Assembly (NCBI GenBank): GCA_964616985.1
Contig: CAZTVF010000024.1
Coordinates: forward strand, 1 to 53,284
Reading direction: 5' to 3'
From: CAZTVF01 sp964616985
GTDB lineage: Bacteria; Planctomycetota; Phycisphaerae; SM23-33
Length of the DNA stretch: 53,284 nucleotides
A program made the translations under genes and the position numbers. Numbering within the stretch: position 1 is the first letter of the stretch; every line of letters begins with the position of its first letter. The notes beneath the pieces were generated by a model that did no database searches, had not been told where the DNA came from, and saw nothing but the letters and a program-made list of their open reading frames with translations. This document shows positions 25,724 to 33,632 of the stretch, one piece after another.

Positions 25724-27301
25724 ATGGCCAGAGAACGTTGGGGCAGCAAGCTGGGCATCATCCTGGCGGTCGCGGGCAGCGCGATCGGGCTGGGCAACTT
25801 CCTGCGGTTTCCTGGCGTGGCCGCCCAGAACGGCGGCGGCGGCGCGTTCATGATTCCCTACTTCGTGGCGCTGCTCCTGCTGGGGCTGCCGCTGATGTGG
25901 ATCGAGTGGACGATCGGGCGGTTCGGCGGCGGCTTCGGCCACAGCACCGCCCCGGGCATGTTCCACACGATGTGCAACAAGAACCGCTTCATCAAGTACT
26001 TTGGGGTGATCGGCATCTTCGGGCCCGTCGTCATCTTCGTCTACTACACGTACATCGAGAGCTGGCTGCTGGGATACAGCTGGTTCGCACTCACCGGGGC
26101 GTACAGCGACTGCAAGACGGCCGCCGACATGGGCGACTTCCTCGGCGGCTACCTGGGCGGCCCCAACACGCACGGCTTCAACGGCGTGGGCATGGCGTAC
26201 GGCTTCTTCATTGCCACCTTCGCCGCCAACATCCTGGTGGTGATGTTCGGCATCAAGCGCGGCATCGAGGCCGTCTGCAAGTATGCCCTGCCGCTGCTGC
26301 TGGTGCTTGCGGTGGTGCTGATGGTGCGAGTCTTCACGCTCGGCACGCCCAACCCCGACCAGCCGCAGAACAGCGTCATGAACGGCCTGGGCTTCCTGTG
26401 GAACCCCGACTGGTCGCGCCTGAGCGACCCGGGCATCTGGCTGGCGGCGGCCGGGCAGATCTTCTTCACGCTCAGCGTGGGCATCGGCGTGATCCTCACC
26501 TATGCCAGCTACCTCACCCGGAAGGATGACGTGGCCCTGTCGGGCCTGACGGCGGCGTCGGCGAATGAGTTCGCCGAGGTGGTGCTGGGCGGCAGCATCG
26601 TAATCCCCGCCGCCGTCGCCTTCTTCGGCGTCGCCGTTGCCAGCGGGGCCGCCGGCAGCGTGTTCGGCCTGGGCTTCAAGACCATGCCCCTGGTGCTGGA
26701 GAAGATGGCCTTCGGCAACATCTTCGGGTTCATGTGGTTCTTCCTGCTGTTCCTGGCCGGCATCACGTCGTCGATCTCGCTCGCCCAGCCGGCCATCGCC
26801 TTCCTGGAAGACGAATTCAAGCTCACCAAGCGCGAGGGCACGCTCATCTTCGCCGTGGTCACCTTCCTGCTCTGCCAGACGTGCATCTTCGGCAAGGGCG
26901 ACGCGGTCATCGATGAGTTCGACTTCTGGGGCTGCAACATCGGCCTGGTCGTCTTCGGCACGGTGGAGGTGATCTTGTTCGGCTGGGTGTTCGGCATCGA
27001 CAAATCCTGGACGGAACTGCACACGGGGTCGGACATCACCATCCCCCGCGTCTACCGGTTCATCATCAAGTATGTCACGCCCCTGGTGCTGCTGGTGATC
27101 CTGGAGGAGTGGCTGCGTCAGAAGTGGCTGGACACGATCCTGTTCCGCGACCTGCCCGCGGGAGACCCTTCGATCCAGACGCGGATCTTCGCCCGCCTGC
27201 TGCTGGTGATCATGTTCGGCCTGCTGTGTGTGCTGGTATATGTGGCCTGGAGACGCCGCGACAGGAACGCGGCTTCCCTGCCCCTGGAGGACGCGCCATG
27301 A
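25724..27301 (+). CDS. Sodium-dependent amino acid transporter (NSS/SNF family)
   Basis: A 525-residue symporter with about 12 membrane helices. The N-terminal signature WGSKLGIILAVAGSAIGLGNFLRFP, read in parts, contains the sodium-binding AGSAIGLGNFLRFP motif of the neurotransmitter:sodium symporter family. Later features include the unwound helix 6 region (GQIFFTLSVGIGVILTYASYL) and the SLAQPAIAFLEDE segment in helix 8. ATG 25724 fits the family N-terminus; an upstream in-frame extension belongs to the degraded remnant. The substrate is presumably a neutral amino acid. The stop overlaps a small membrane protein gene (ATGA), a likely accessory subunit. Confidence 0.94.
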   Translation: MARERWGSKLGIILAVAGSAIGLGNFLRFPGVAAQNGGGGAFMIPYFVALLLLGLPLMWIEWTIGRFGGGFGHSTAPGMFHTMCNKNRFIKYFGVIGIFGPVVIFVYYTYIESWLLGYSWFALTGAYSDCKTAADMGDFLGGYLGGPNTHGFNGVGMAYGFFIATFAANILVVMFGIKRGIEAVCKYALPLLLVLAVVLMVRVFTLGTPNPDQPQNSVMNGLGFLWNPDWSRLSDPGIWLAAAGQIFFTLSVGIGVILTYASYLTRKDDVALSGLTAASANEFAEVVLGGSIVIPAAVAFFGVAVASGAAGSVFGLGFKTMPLVLEKMAFGNIFGFMWFFLLFLAGITSSISLAQPAIAFLEDEFKLTKREGTLIFAVVTFLLCQTCIFGKGDAVIDEFDFWGCNIGLVVFGTVEVILFGWVFGIDKSWTELHTGSDITIPRVYRFIIKYVTPLVLLVILEEWLRQKWLDTILFRDLPAGDPSIQTRIFARLLLVIMFGLLCVLVYVAWRRRDRNAASLPLEDAP

Positions 27302-27411
27302 CCCCCGCCGGATGGATCTTCATGCTCACCAGCTTCGCGCTGATCTCGCTGCTGGCGGGCTACTGCCTCTTCCGCACGCTAGGCAACGGGCAGGACGATG
27401 GGCAGCTATAG
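27298..27411 (+). CDS. 37-residue single-helix accessory protein of the NSS transporter (MetS-like)
   Basis: The gene starts at an ATG overlapping the transporter stop (ATGA). It encodes MTPAGWIFMLTSFALISLL and continues through a single membrane helix (about residues 5-26) to a short polar tail ending DDGQL. In Corynebacterium MetP-MetS and similar bacterial NSS pairs, a comparably small one-helix protein encoded just downstream is needed for transport. The overlap, size and topology here match that arrangement. Sequence similarity to MetS is weak by eye. Confidence 0.75.
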   Translation: MTPAGWIFMLTSFALISLLAGYCLFRTLGNGQDDGQL

Positions 27412-27428
27412 CCTAGCCCCGACTTCCT

Positions 27429-27657
27429 GCTGGCCCGGAGTGGCAGCTATTTCCCAGCCCCAGGGTTGCCGGCGCGGCGGGCTAAGGGGAGAACATCACG
27501 ATCGCCTTTTGCGCCTCGCGACAGTACTTCTGGGGATCCCGGCCGAGTGAATGTCTTGCTGCCCCGGAGGGGCAGCTATATCCTAGCCCCGGGTTGGCGA
27601 GCGCAGCGAGCTACCCGGGGACAAGCATGCGACATCCTTTCAACCCCGGAGGGGTTG
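27429..27657. repeat. REP-like palindrome array upstream of the RAYT gene
   Basis: The array has several GC-rich palindromes. GCTGCCCCGGAGGGGCAGC lies at 27558-27576, with a degenerate relative near 27429. CCCCGGGTTGGCGAGCGCAG with its complement forms a hairpin at 27587-27620, and CAACCCCGGAGGGGTTG lies at 27641-27657. The same motifs recur in reverse order and orientation after the transposase gene. REP sequences flanking a tyrosine transposase are the hallmark of REP/RAYT systems. Confidence 0.75.
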
Positions 27658-27691
27658 ACTAAACTCGCCAAGAACCGATGGAAATCGAAAC

Positions 27692-28144
27692 ATGACCCAC
27701 ACCTACTACCAGTCCTATGAGCACATCGTCTTCAGCACCAAGAACCGGCTGAGGTATCTGCATGATGAGGTCCAGCTTGAAGTCTTCCCCTACTTGGCAA
27801 CGGCAATCCGCAATCAAGGCTGCATGTGCCTCATCGTGGGCGGTGCGGAGGACCACATACATCTGCTGGTCCGCCGGAGCGGGCATCTGCTGACCTGCGA
27901 CCTCGTGAAAGAGATCAAGCGCACGTCCACGCTATGGCTCAAACAGAAGGGTGGCAGCACAGCCGATTTCGGATGGCAGAGCGGCTACGGTGGATTCTCG
28001 GTAAGCTACTCGAACCTCGACAAGGTGATGCATTACATCCAGACGCAGAAGAAACACCACGCGAAGATGTCGTGGGAGGAAGAGTACCGGTTGCTGCTGG
28101 AGAAGAACGGGGTGGAGTACGATCCGAGGTACTACCTTGATTAG
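27692..28144 (+). CDS. REP-associated tyrosine transposase (RAYT, IS200/IS605 TnpA-like)
   Basis: A 150-residue Y1 HUH single-strand transposase. The metal-binding HUH motif is His55-Ile-His57 in EDHIHLLV, and the nucleophile is Tyr115 in VMHYIQTQKKHH. The N-terminal YEHIVFSTKNR is typical. The enzyme appears intact. It lies between mirrored REP-like palindrome arrays and lacks the single stem-loop ends of a mobile IS200, which suggests a domesticated RAYT that mobilises or processes REPs. No strong ribosome-binding site is seen. Confidence 0.9.
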   Translation: MTHTYYQSYEHIVFSTKNRLRYLHDEVQLEVFPYLATAIRNQGCMCLIVGGAEDHIHLLVRRSGHLLTCDLVKEIKRTSTLWLKQKGGSTADFGWQSGYGGFSVSYSNLDKVMHYIQTQKKHHAKMSWEEEYRLLLEKNGVEYDPRYYLD

Positions 28145-28151
28145 CGATTAG

Positions 28152-28252
28152 CCAACCCCCTCCGGGGTTGGCCCGTCGGGCAAACTCCATCCCCGGGTAG
28201 CTCGCTTCGCTCGCAACCCGGGGCTACCCTATTGCTGCCCCTGCCGGGGCAG
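28152..28252. repeat. REP-like palindrome array downstream of the RAYT gene
   Basis: The motifs are CCAACCCCCTCCGGGGTTGG (28152-28171), CCCCGGGTAGCTCGCTTCGC continuing to a hairpin ending at 28223 (28191-28223), and GCTGCCCCTGCCGGGGCAG (28234-28252). They are inverted counterparts of the upstream array. The adjacent bases up to the smpB end at 28335 hold further short imperfect copies (CACGTGCCA, GGCAGCAAG) but no gene. Confidence 0.75.
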
Positions 28253-28335
28253 GATGAAACACGTACCCTAACGTGGCAGCAAGTGCCGGGGCAGCAAGAA
28301 GCACGTGCCATAGCGGAAATGAGCGGATGGCAGGC

Positions 28336-28821
28336 TCAATCCCGGCCGCGGCGGCGCATGGCGCGGTCGATCTCGCGCTGGTGGTCCTTGGCCTTGAGGT
28401 CCTGACGCTTGTCGAACATCTTCTTGCCGACGGCCAGCCCCAGTTCGCACTTGGCCCAGCCCTTCTTGAAGTAGATCGCCAGCGGCACGATGGTCTGACC
28501 CTTCTGGCGGACGTGCTCGCCCAGGGCGAGGATCTGCCGCTTGCGGAGCAGCAGCTTCTTCTCGCGTCCGGGATCATGCTGCATTCCCGGGGCCGCCTGC
28601 GGGTACACCGCGATGCTGAGGCCCACGAGGAACGCCTCGCCGCCGCGCAGGCGGGCGTACGCGTCCTCGATCATCGCCTGGCCCGCGCGAAGGCTCTTGA
28701 CCTCGGTGCCTTCCAGCGCCAGCCCGGCCTCGACCACCTCCAGAATGTGGTAGTCGTGCCGCGCCCTGCGGTTGAGGATTCGCGGCGCGTTGGGAGCGGA
28801 TTGTTCCTTCTTCTTCGCCAT
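28336..28821 (-). CDS. smpB: SsrA-binding protein SmpB
   Basis: SmpB carries tmRNA to stalled ribosomes. The 161-residue product has the full family pattern: NRRARHDYHILEVVEAGLAL near the start, EVKSLRAGQAMIEDAYARL, and the late GWAKCELGLAVGKKMFDKR followed by the basic C-terminal tail that enters the mRNA channel (KAKDHQREIDRAMRRRGRD). ATG 28821 overlaps the rsmB stop by one base (TGATG), so I prefer it over an upstream in-frame GTG-type extension. Its RNA partner is at 6056-6407. Confidence 0.97.
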   Translation of the reverse strand: MAKKKEQSAPNAPRILNRRARHDYHILEVVEAGLALEGTEVKSLRAGQAMIEDAYARLRGGEAFLVGLSIAVYPQAAPGMQHDPGREKKLLLRKRQILALGEHVRQKGQTIVPLAIYFKKGWAKCELGLAVGKKMFDKRQDLKAKDHQREIDRAMRRRGRD

Positions 28822-30188
28822 CACCTGCACCGGAATATAGCGTAATACCCGCCGTCGTGCCACTGGGCGGGGTCTTCGGCCCCGCCGGGCAGCGTGAGCT
28901 TCTCATCCACGAGCTCCAGGTGCCGGAACTTCCCGGCCAGGTGCCGCGAGATCGCCCCGCATTCCTCGGGCTCGATGCTGCAGGTGCTGTACACCAGCCG
29001 CCCGCCCCGCCGCACGAACTGGCTGGCCAGGCCCGCGAGGATCTTCTGATCGCGCGTCACCTCGCCCATCGCCCGCTCGTCGAACCGCCAACGCGACTCC
29101 GCCCGCCGCGCCAGCACGCCCGTGTTGCTGCACGGCACGTCGGCCAGCACCAGGTCGAAGCTCTGCGGCTCGGCCGAGCCGATCTCGGCCGACAGACGCG
29201 TCTTGACGATGCCGATGTCCATCCGTCGGCAGCTGTCTTCGATGTTCTTGAGCTTCTCGGCCGAGACGTCCAACGCGAGGATCTCGCCCTTGTTCTGCAT
29301 CAGTTCAGCCATCTGCGTGGTCTTGGTGCCGGGGGCGGCGCAGAAGTCGAGCACCTTCGTGCCCGGCTGCGGGTCTGCCGCCAGCACCACCGCGGTGGCC
29401 GTGGGGTCCTGCGGCTGGACGAGGCCGGCCTTGAATACGTCCAGTTCTGCGACGTTCATATGCTCGGCCAGGGCGATGCTGACGCCGTTGGCGTGGGCGG
29501 CGGCGTCGATGCCCTGGGCCTTCAGCTTGGCCAGCACCGTGGTCACATCCGTCTTGAACCGGTTGACGCGGAGGATGAACGGGGCCCGCGAGTTGGCGTG
29601 GTAGCCCAGTTGGACGGCCTTGGTCAGCGAGCCCAGGCGGAACAGCCATCGCTCGGCCAGCGGCAGCGGCAGCGAGAAGGCCTGGGAGAAATACCCCGCC
29701 GGGTTGGCCGCCGGGTCGGGGAAGATCGGCATGTTGTAGGTGCGGTAGGTGCTGGGCGTGATGGGCACGACGTTGGCGGCCAGCGGCGGCGTGCCCTCGG
29801 TGGGCGGCGAGACCTCGCGCGTGGCGCTGCGGAGGATGGCGTTGACCACGCCCTGTTGGCGCTGCTGGCCCAGGCGGGCCGCCTGCTCGACGGCCTCGTT
29901 GACGGCCGCGAAGTCCGGAATCCGCGTCAGCACCAGCACCTGGTACAGGGCCACCAGGAGGATTTCATCCAACGGCGGCAGCATGGGGCGGCCGGGATAC
30001 TTCTGGAACGCCTTGAGCACCGCCTGCAGCGTGCCCTTGCGACGCACGACGCCCAGTGCCAGCTCACGCGCCAGCGCGCGGTCCGCCGGCGACAGCCGCT
30101 CCTGCTCCAGCAGCCGCTCCAGGTGCGCCGACACATTCCCCGCGCGATCCCGCAGGGCACTTACCGCGATGTCTCTTGCATTGATCAT
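28821..30188 (-). CDS. rsmB: 16S rRNA (cytosine-967-C5)-methyltransferase RsmB with NusB-like domain
   Basis: It methylates C967 of 16S rRNA. The 455-residue product has an N-terminal NusB-like RNA-binding domain (about 1-135), a linker, and a Rossmann methyltransferase domain. That domain has motif I LDFCAAPGTKTTQMAEL (about 275), motif IV DVPCSNTGVLARR with the helper cysteine, and motif VI VYSTCSIEPEE with the catalytic cysteine. The WRF and PNP-like contacts are normal. It is co-transcribed with smpB through a one-base overlap. Confidence 0.95.
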   Translation of the reverse strand: MINARDIAVSALRDRAGNVSAHLERLLEQERLSPADRALARELALGVVRRKGTLQAVLKAFQKYPGRPMLPPLDEILLVALYQVLVLTRIPDFAAVNEAVEQAARLGQQRQQGVVNAILRSATREVSPPTEGTPPLAANVVPITPSTYRTYNMPIFPDPAANPAGYFSQAFSLPLPLAERWLFRLGSLTKAVQLGYHANSRAPFILRVNRFKTDVTTVLAKLKAQGIDAAAHANGVSIALAEHMNVAELDVFKAGLVQPQDPTATAVVLAADPQPGTKVLDFCAAPGTKTTQMAELMQNKGEILALDVSAEKLKNIEDSCRRMDIGIVKTRLSAEIGSAEPQSFDLVLADVPCSNTGVLARRAESRWRFDERAMGEVTRDQKILAGLASQFVRRGGRLVYSTCSIEPEECGAISRHLAGKFRHLELVDEKLTLPGGAEDPAQWHDGGYYAIFRCR

Positions 30189-30255
30189 TAAAGAATACAG
30201 CTCCTGAAAGTCATGTCTTGAAACTCCCCCGCAATACGTTCTGAATCGCGGCCGT

Positions 30256-30320
30256 GGGTGGCGGCCTTCCCATGCGGCCGTCCTGGCGTCATTGGCGGCG
30301 GCCTGGGAAAGCCGCCACCC
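30256..30320. repeat. Dispersed palindromic repeat GGGTGGCGGCCTTCCCA, copy 2 with inverted partner
   Basis: GGGTGGCGGCCTTCCCA (30256-30272) is identical to 25222-25238. It is followed by an inverted partner TGGGAAAGCCGCCACCC (30304-30320) with one mismatch, giving a hairpin over a 31-base centre that is itself GC-palindromic. It lies between rsmB and fmt, just after the fmt stop on the minus strand, so it could also slow transcription there. Confidence 0.6.
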
Positions 30321-30323
30321 CTC

Positions 30324-31265
30324 TCACTGGGCCGGCTGGAAGAAACGGTCTCCAGGATTGATACGATACCCGTTGATGAAATCGCGCCAGGCCATCATGC
30401 GTTTTCCGGCCGGCTGAAGCTCAAGGATCCGCAGGCGGCCCTCGCCAGTGGCGACGCAGAGATCCTTGTCCAGCACGCCCGCGGCGGCGCCCGCGGGGCC
30501 GGGCTCGGCGGCGGCGCGGCCGAGCGTCAACTGGATCGGCGCATCACCGTTCCGCTGGAACATCGTGTGCCCGCCCGGCCACGGCCAGGTGCCGTGAACC
30601 CGGTTGCGGATGGAGACGGCGGAGGCGGACCAGTCGATCACGCCGTCGGCCTTCTTGAGCACCGGGGCCTTGGTCACCTTGGTCTCGTCCTGCGGCACGC
30701 CTTGGGCGCCTGCGGCCAGCATCTCCAGTGTCCGCACCACCACGCCCGCGCCGATCTGCGAGAGTCGCACGCGGAGTTCCTCGGCCGTCTCTGCCGGGCA
30801 GATCGGCGTCGATTCCTGCAGGTACACCACGCCGGCATCCATCCGGTCCACCAGCGAGAACGTGGTCACGCCCGTCGTCGGGTGGCCGCGGATGATGGCC
30901 CAGTTGATCGGGGCCGCCCCGCGTAGCTCCGGCAGGATCGAACCGTGCAGGTTGATCGAGTCGATGCGGGCCGTCGCGCGGAAGCCCACGCGGACGAACT
31001 GGCCGAAGTCGGCCACCGCGATGACGTCGGCCGCCTTGGCCGCCGCGGCGGCGATCACCGGCCCGGCGTTGATGTCGTCGGTGGCCAGCGTCTCCAGCGA
31101 CAACGCGGCAGCCGCTTCCGAAACGGGCGTCGCGCGCAGCTTTCCACCGCGCCCGGCCGGGCGCGGCGGCTGGGTGACGACCAGCGGCACCTCGTGACCC
31201 GCCGCCACGATCGCCGCCAGCGTGGGCACCGCAAACGACCCGCTTCCACAGAATATCACTCGCAT
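30324..31265 (-). CDS. fmt: Methionyl-tRNA formyltransferase
   Basis: It formylates initiator Met-tRNA. The 313-residue product begins MRVIFCGSGSFAVPTLAAI and carries the catalytic region SINLHGSILPELRGAAPINW, with the Asn and His of the active site, and the Asp in SLVDRMDAGVVYLQ. The C-terminal OB domain (about 205-313) contains HGTWPWPGGHTMF. I chose ATG 31265, which matches the family N-terminus, over a 24-codon extension. It lies in the rsmB-smpB neighbourhood, a common grouping of translation genes. Confidence 0.95.
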   Translation of the reverse strand: MRVIFCGSGSFAVPTLAAIVAAGHEVPLVVTQPPRPAGRGGKLRATPVSEAAAALSLETLATDDINAGPVIAAAAAKAADVIAVADFGQFVRVGFRATARIDSINLHGSILPELRGAAPINWAIIRGHPTTGVTTFSLVDRMDAGVVYLQESTPICPAETAEELRVRLSQIGAGVVVRTLEMLAAGAQGVPQDETKVTKAPVLKKADGVIDWSASAVSIRNRVHGTWPWPGGHTMFQRNGDAPIQLTLGRAAAEPGPAGAAAGVLDKDLCVATGEGRLRILELQPAGKRMMAWRDFINGYRINPGDRFFQPAQ

Positions 31266-31389
31266 AGCATCGTAACCGGCGGCGGCCTCGGCGGGCCGTC
31301 CGCTCTCGATCCTTTCGCTGCGAAATGATATTCGCACCCGACGCCGCCTGCCATAGAAATGACCCCGGCGATGGGATCAGGGCGAGAAT

Positions 31390-33393
31390 TCACACCCGCA
31401 GCGGCAGGATCACGAAGGGAATGCCCTCACGATACAGCCGCTTTTGCACGCCCAGGACGATGTTGTTGTCCAGCAGCCGCGTCAGGGCCGAGTCCTGGGG
31501 GAAGATCAGCTGCCCGGCGAAGAAGACACAGTTGGGGAAGCGTTTGACGATCTGGGGCGCCACCCGCGCGACCTCGTCGGCCACGTCGGTGCCAACGATG
31601 CAGATCTCCTCGGCGTAGTAGCCCTCGCGCCGCATGACCTCCAGGTAGTGGGCGGTGTCCTTGCGGATGTGATCCTCGAGACGTTTGACCTCGTTGATGC
31701 CCTTGAACCGCCCGGCATCGATCACGCCCACGCGGAGGAACACGAAGTTCTTGAACGAGTTGCCGAAGTACCGGATGACGTTCATCACCGTGTGCAGCCC
31801 CACGCCGTTGTAGCCGCTCACCAGCAGCACCGCCGTCTGCGCCAGCGTGTCGCACTGCATCTCCGCCGGCTCGGTGGGCCCCTGCCCGGCCGCCTTCTGG
31901 ATCGACAGGGCCAAGGCGCTCTTGGCGATGCGGTTGAGCTTGTTCACCCGCTTGAGCGTCTGGTCGAAGTACCGCCGCACCAGGCTGACGCCCGCCACCA
32001 GCACCGCCGTCACCGCCAGCGTCACCCAGCCGCCCTCGAAGAATTTCGCCGCCGTCACCCACACCAGAATGAGCGAGGTGAGCAGCAGGCCCGAGCCGTT
32101 GATGATCAGCCCGTGACGCCAGCGGCCGCTCTTGCCCGACGCCCGCACCTGCCACCAGTGCCGCACCATGCCCGACTGCGACAGCACGAACGTGATGAAC
32201 ACGTTGATGCTGTACAGCACCACCAGCACCCGCACCTGCCCGCCGGTGGCCAGCATGGTGACGATGGCCGCGCTGGACATCAGCAGCACGCCATTCTGCG
32301 TGACCAGGCGGTCGGACAGCAGCGACAGCCGCTTGGGCAGCCAGTTGTCCAGGGCCATGTTGGCCAGCACGCGCGGCCCGCCCAGAAAACCCGTCTGCGC
32401 GGCGATGCACAGGATCACCGCCTCCGACACCAGTGTGACGATCACGAACGTCCGACCGTGGCTGGTCCACCCCGCGGTCATCCGCTCCAGCAGCACCGCG
32501 TTGACCGTCTTGCCCTCCTGCGGCTGCACCGCCAGCAGCAGGTAGGACACCATCAGGCCCACGGCGAGCACCGCCAGCGAGACCCACATGTAGGTCATCG
32601 TTCTCTTGGCCGTCTGCACGCGGGGCTGCCGCAGCATGCCCATGCCGTTGGAGACGGCCTCGATGCCCGTGTACGTGCCCGCGCCCATGCTGTAGGAGTG
32701 CATGATCAGCAGAAGCATGGCCCACCAGCCGAGTTGGCTGCTGCTCTGGCGAGCCTCGGCGACGGTCGAGCTCGCCAGCTGGCCGAGGTCGGTCGCGTGC
32801 GTCGCCACAGAATAGCCCACGGTGAACACGTGCGTCAGGACGAACACCAGGAAGATCGGCACCAGGGGCGCCACCGACTCGCGGACGCCGCGGATGTTCA
32901 GCAGCGTCAACAGCAGCACGACGCCGATGGCGAAGGTGAGCTTCCACGGCGCCCACGCCGGCGGAATGAAACTGAACAAGGCATCGGCGCCGGAGGAGAT
33001 CGAGATCGCGATCGTCAGGACGTAGTCCACCAGCAGCGCGCAGCCCGCCACCGCCCCCGCCCTCGGCGAGAGCAGCTTGCTGGCCACCAGGTACCCGCCG
33101 CCGCCGGTGGGGAACAGCTCGATGATCTGCGAGTAACTCGTGCTGATGACGAAGATCGTCAGCGCCGTCGCCAGCGCCACGAACACGCCCAGGTAATGAT
33201 GCCCCTGCAGCGCCAGGAACGCCTCGGCCGGGCCGTAACAGGACGACGACAGGCCGTCGGAGCCCAAGCCCACCCAGGCCATGAACGCCGCCAGCGTGAG
33301 CTTGTGGAAGACGGCGCGGTCGTATACGCTCCTCGCCCGCCCCACCAGCGCCTTGCGCAGCCGCCGCAGGCCCAGATGTTTCGTCGCCGCCAT
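31390..33393 (-). CDS. APC-superfamily permease, KimA-like potassium or amino acid transporter
   Basis: A 667-residue membrane protein with about 12 helices between residues 25 and 470 and a soluble C-terminal domain of about 180 residues. LGSDGLSSSCYGPAEAFLAL and ELFPTGGGGYLVASKLLSP are characteristic of the KUP/KimA-like branch of APC transporters. The cytosolic tail (VLLVSGYNGVGLHTVMNVIRYFGN and EEICIVGTDVADEV, read in parts) resembles the regulatory domain of KimA, which binds c-di-AMP. ATG 33393 follows AAAGAGG; a start at 33417 is possible. The substrate is likely potassium by family analogy, but this is not certain. I found no c-di-AMP riboswitch upstream. Confidence 0.85.
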   Translation of the reverse strand: MAATKHLGLRRLRKALVGRARSVYDRAVFHKLTLAAFMAWVGLGSDGLSSSCYGPAEAFLALQGHHYLGVFVALATALTIFVISTSYSQIIELFPTGGGGYLVASKLLSPRAGAVAGCALLVDYVLTIAISISSGADALFSFIPPAWAPWKLTFAIGVVLLLTLLNIRGVRESVAPLVPIFLVFVLTHVFTVGYSVATHATDLGQLASSTVAEARQSSSQLGWWAMLLLIMHSYSMGAGTYTGIEAVSNGMGMLRQPRVQTAKRTMTYMWVSLAVLAVGLMVSYLLLAVQPQEGKTVNAVLLERMTAGWTSHGRTFVIVTLVSEAVILCIAAQTGFLGGPRVLANMALDNWLPKRLSLLSDRLVTQNGVLLMSSAAIVTMLATGGQVRVLVVLYSINVFITFVLSQSGMVRHWWQVRASGKSGRWRHGLIINGSGLLLTSLILVWVTAAKFFEGGWVTLAVTAVLVAGVSLVRRYFDQTLKRVNKLNRIAKSALALSIQKAAGQGPTEPAEMQCDTLAQTAVLLVSGYNGVGLHTVMNVIRYFGNSFKNFVFLRVGVIDAGRFKGINEVKRLEDHIRKDTAHYLEVMRREGYYAEEICIVGTDVADEVARVAPQIVKRFPNCVFFAGQLIFPQDSALTRLLDNNIVLGVQKRLYREGIPFVILPLRV

Positions 33394-33579
33394 CGTCCTC
33401 TTTCCCCCGATATGCATACCGGGTGCAGGTCATTCTATGGCGGTCGTCAGGACGATATGACACCCCGGATTCGCAGGCCCGAGGTACCTCTTGCATGTCT
33501 TCGAATCCCCCGGCAGCGCTTCATCGTTCCCCCGGCAAGTCCCTTCACCCGGCGGCCGCGCGCCGGCGGCACCGACATC

Positions 33580-33603
33580 GCTTGCCTTTCAGCGCTGTAG
33601 AAG
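33580..33603 (+). repeat. Partial copy of the 25312 inverted-repeat arm
   Basis: This 24-base stretch (GCTTGCCTTTCAGCGCTGTA followed by GAAG) matches 25315-25338 at 22 of 24 positions. It lies between the permease gene and the glycosyltransferase gene in otherwise featureless sequence (33394-33632). The complementary arm is not present here. Confidence 0.5.
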
Positions 33604-33632
33604 GTGACTTGCGTTCACGTCCGCCCCTGCAG

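Noticed and set aside
28857..30191. Plus-strand open frame (444 codons) across rsmB
   Set aside because: It mirrors the rsmB coding strand, has no motif and no ribosome-binding site, and rsmB is certain.
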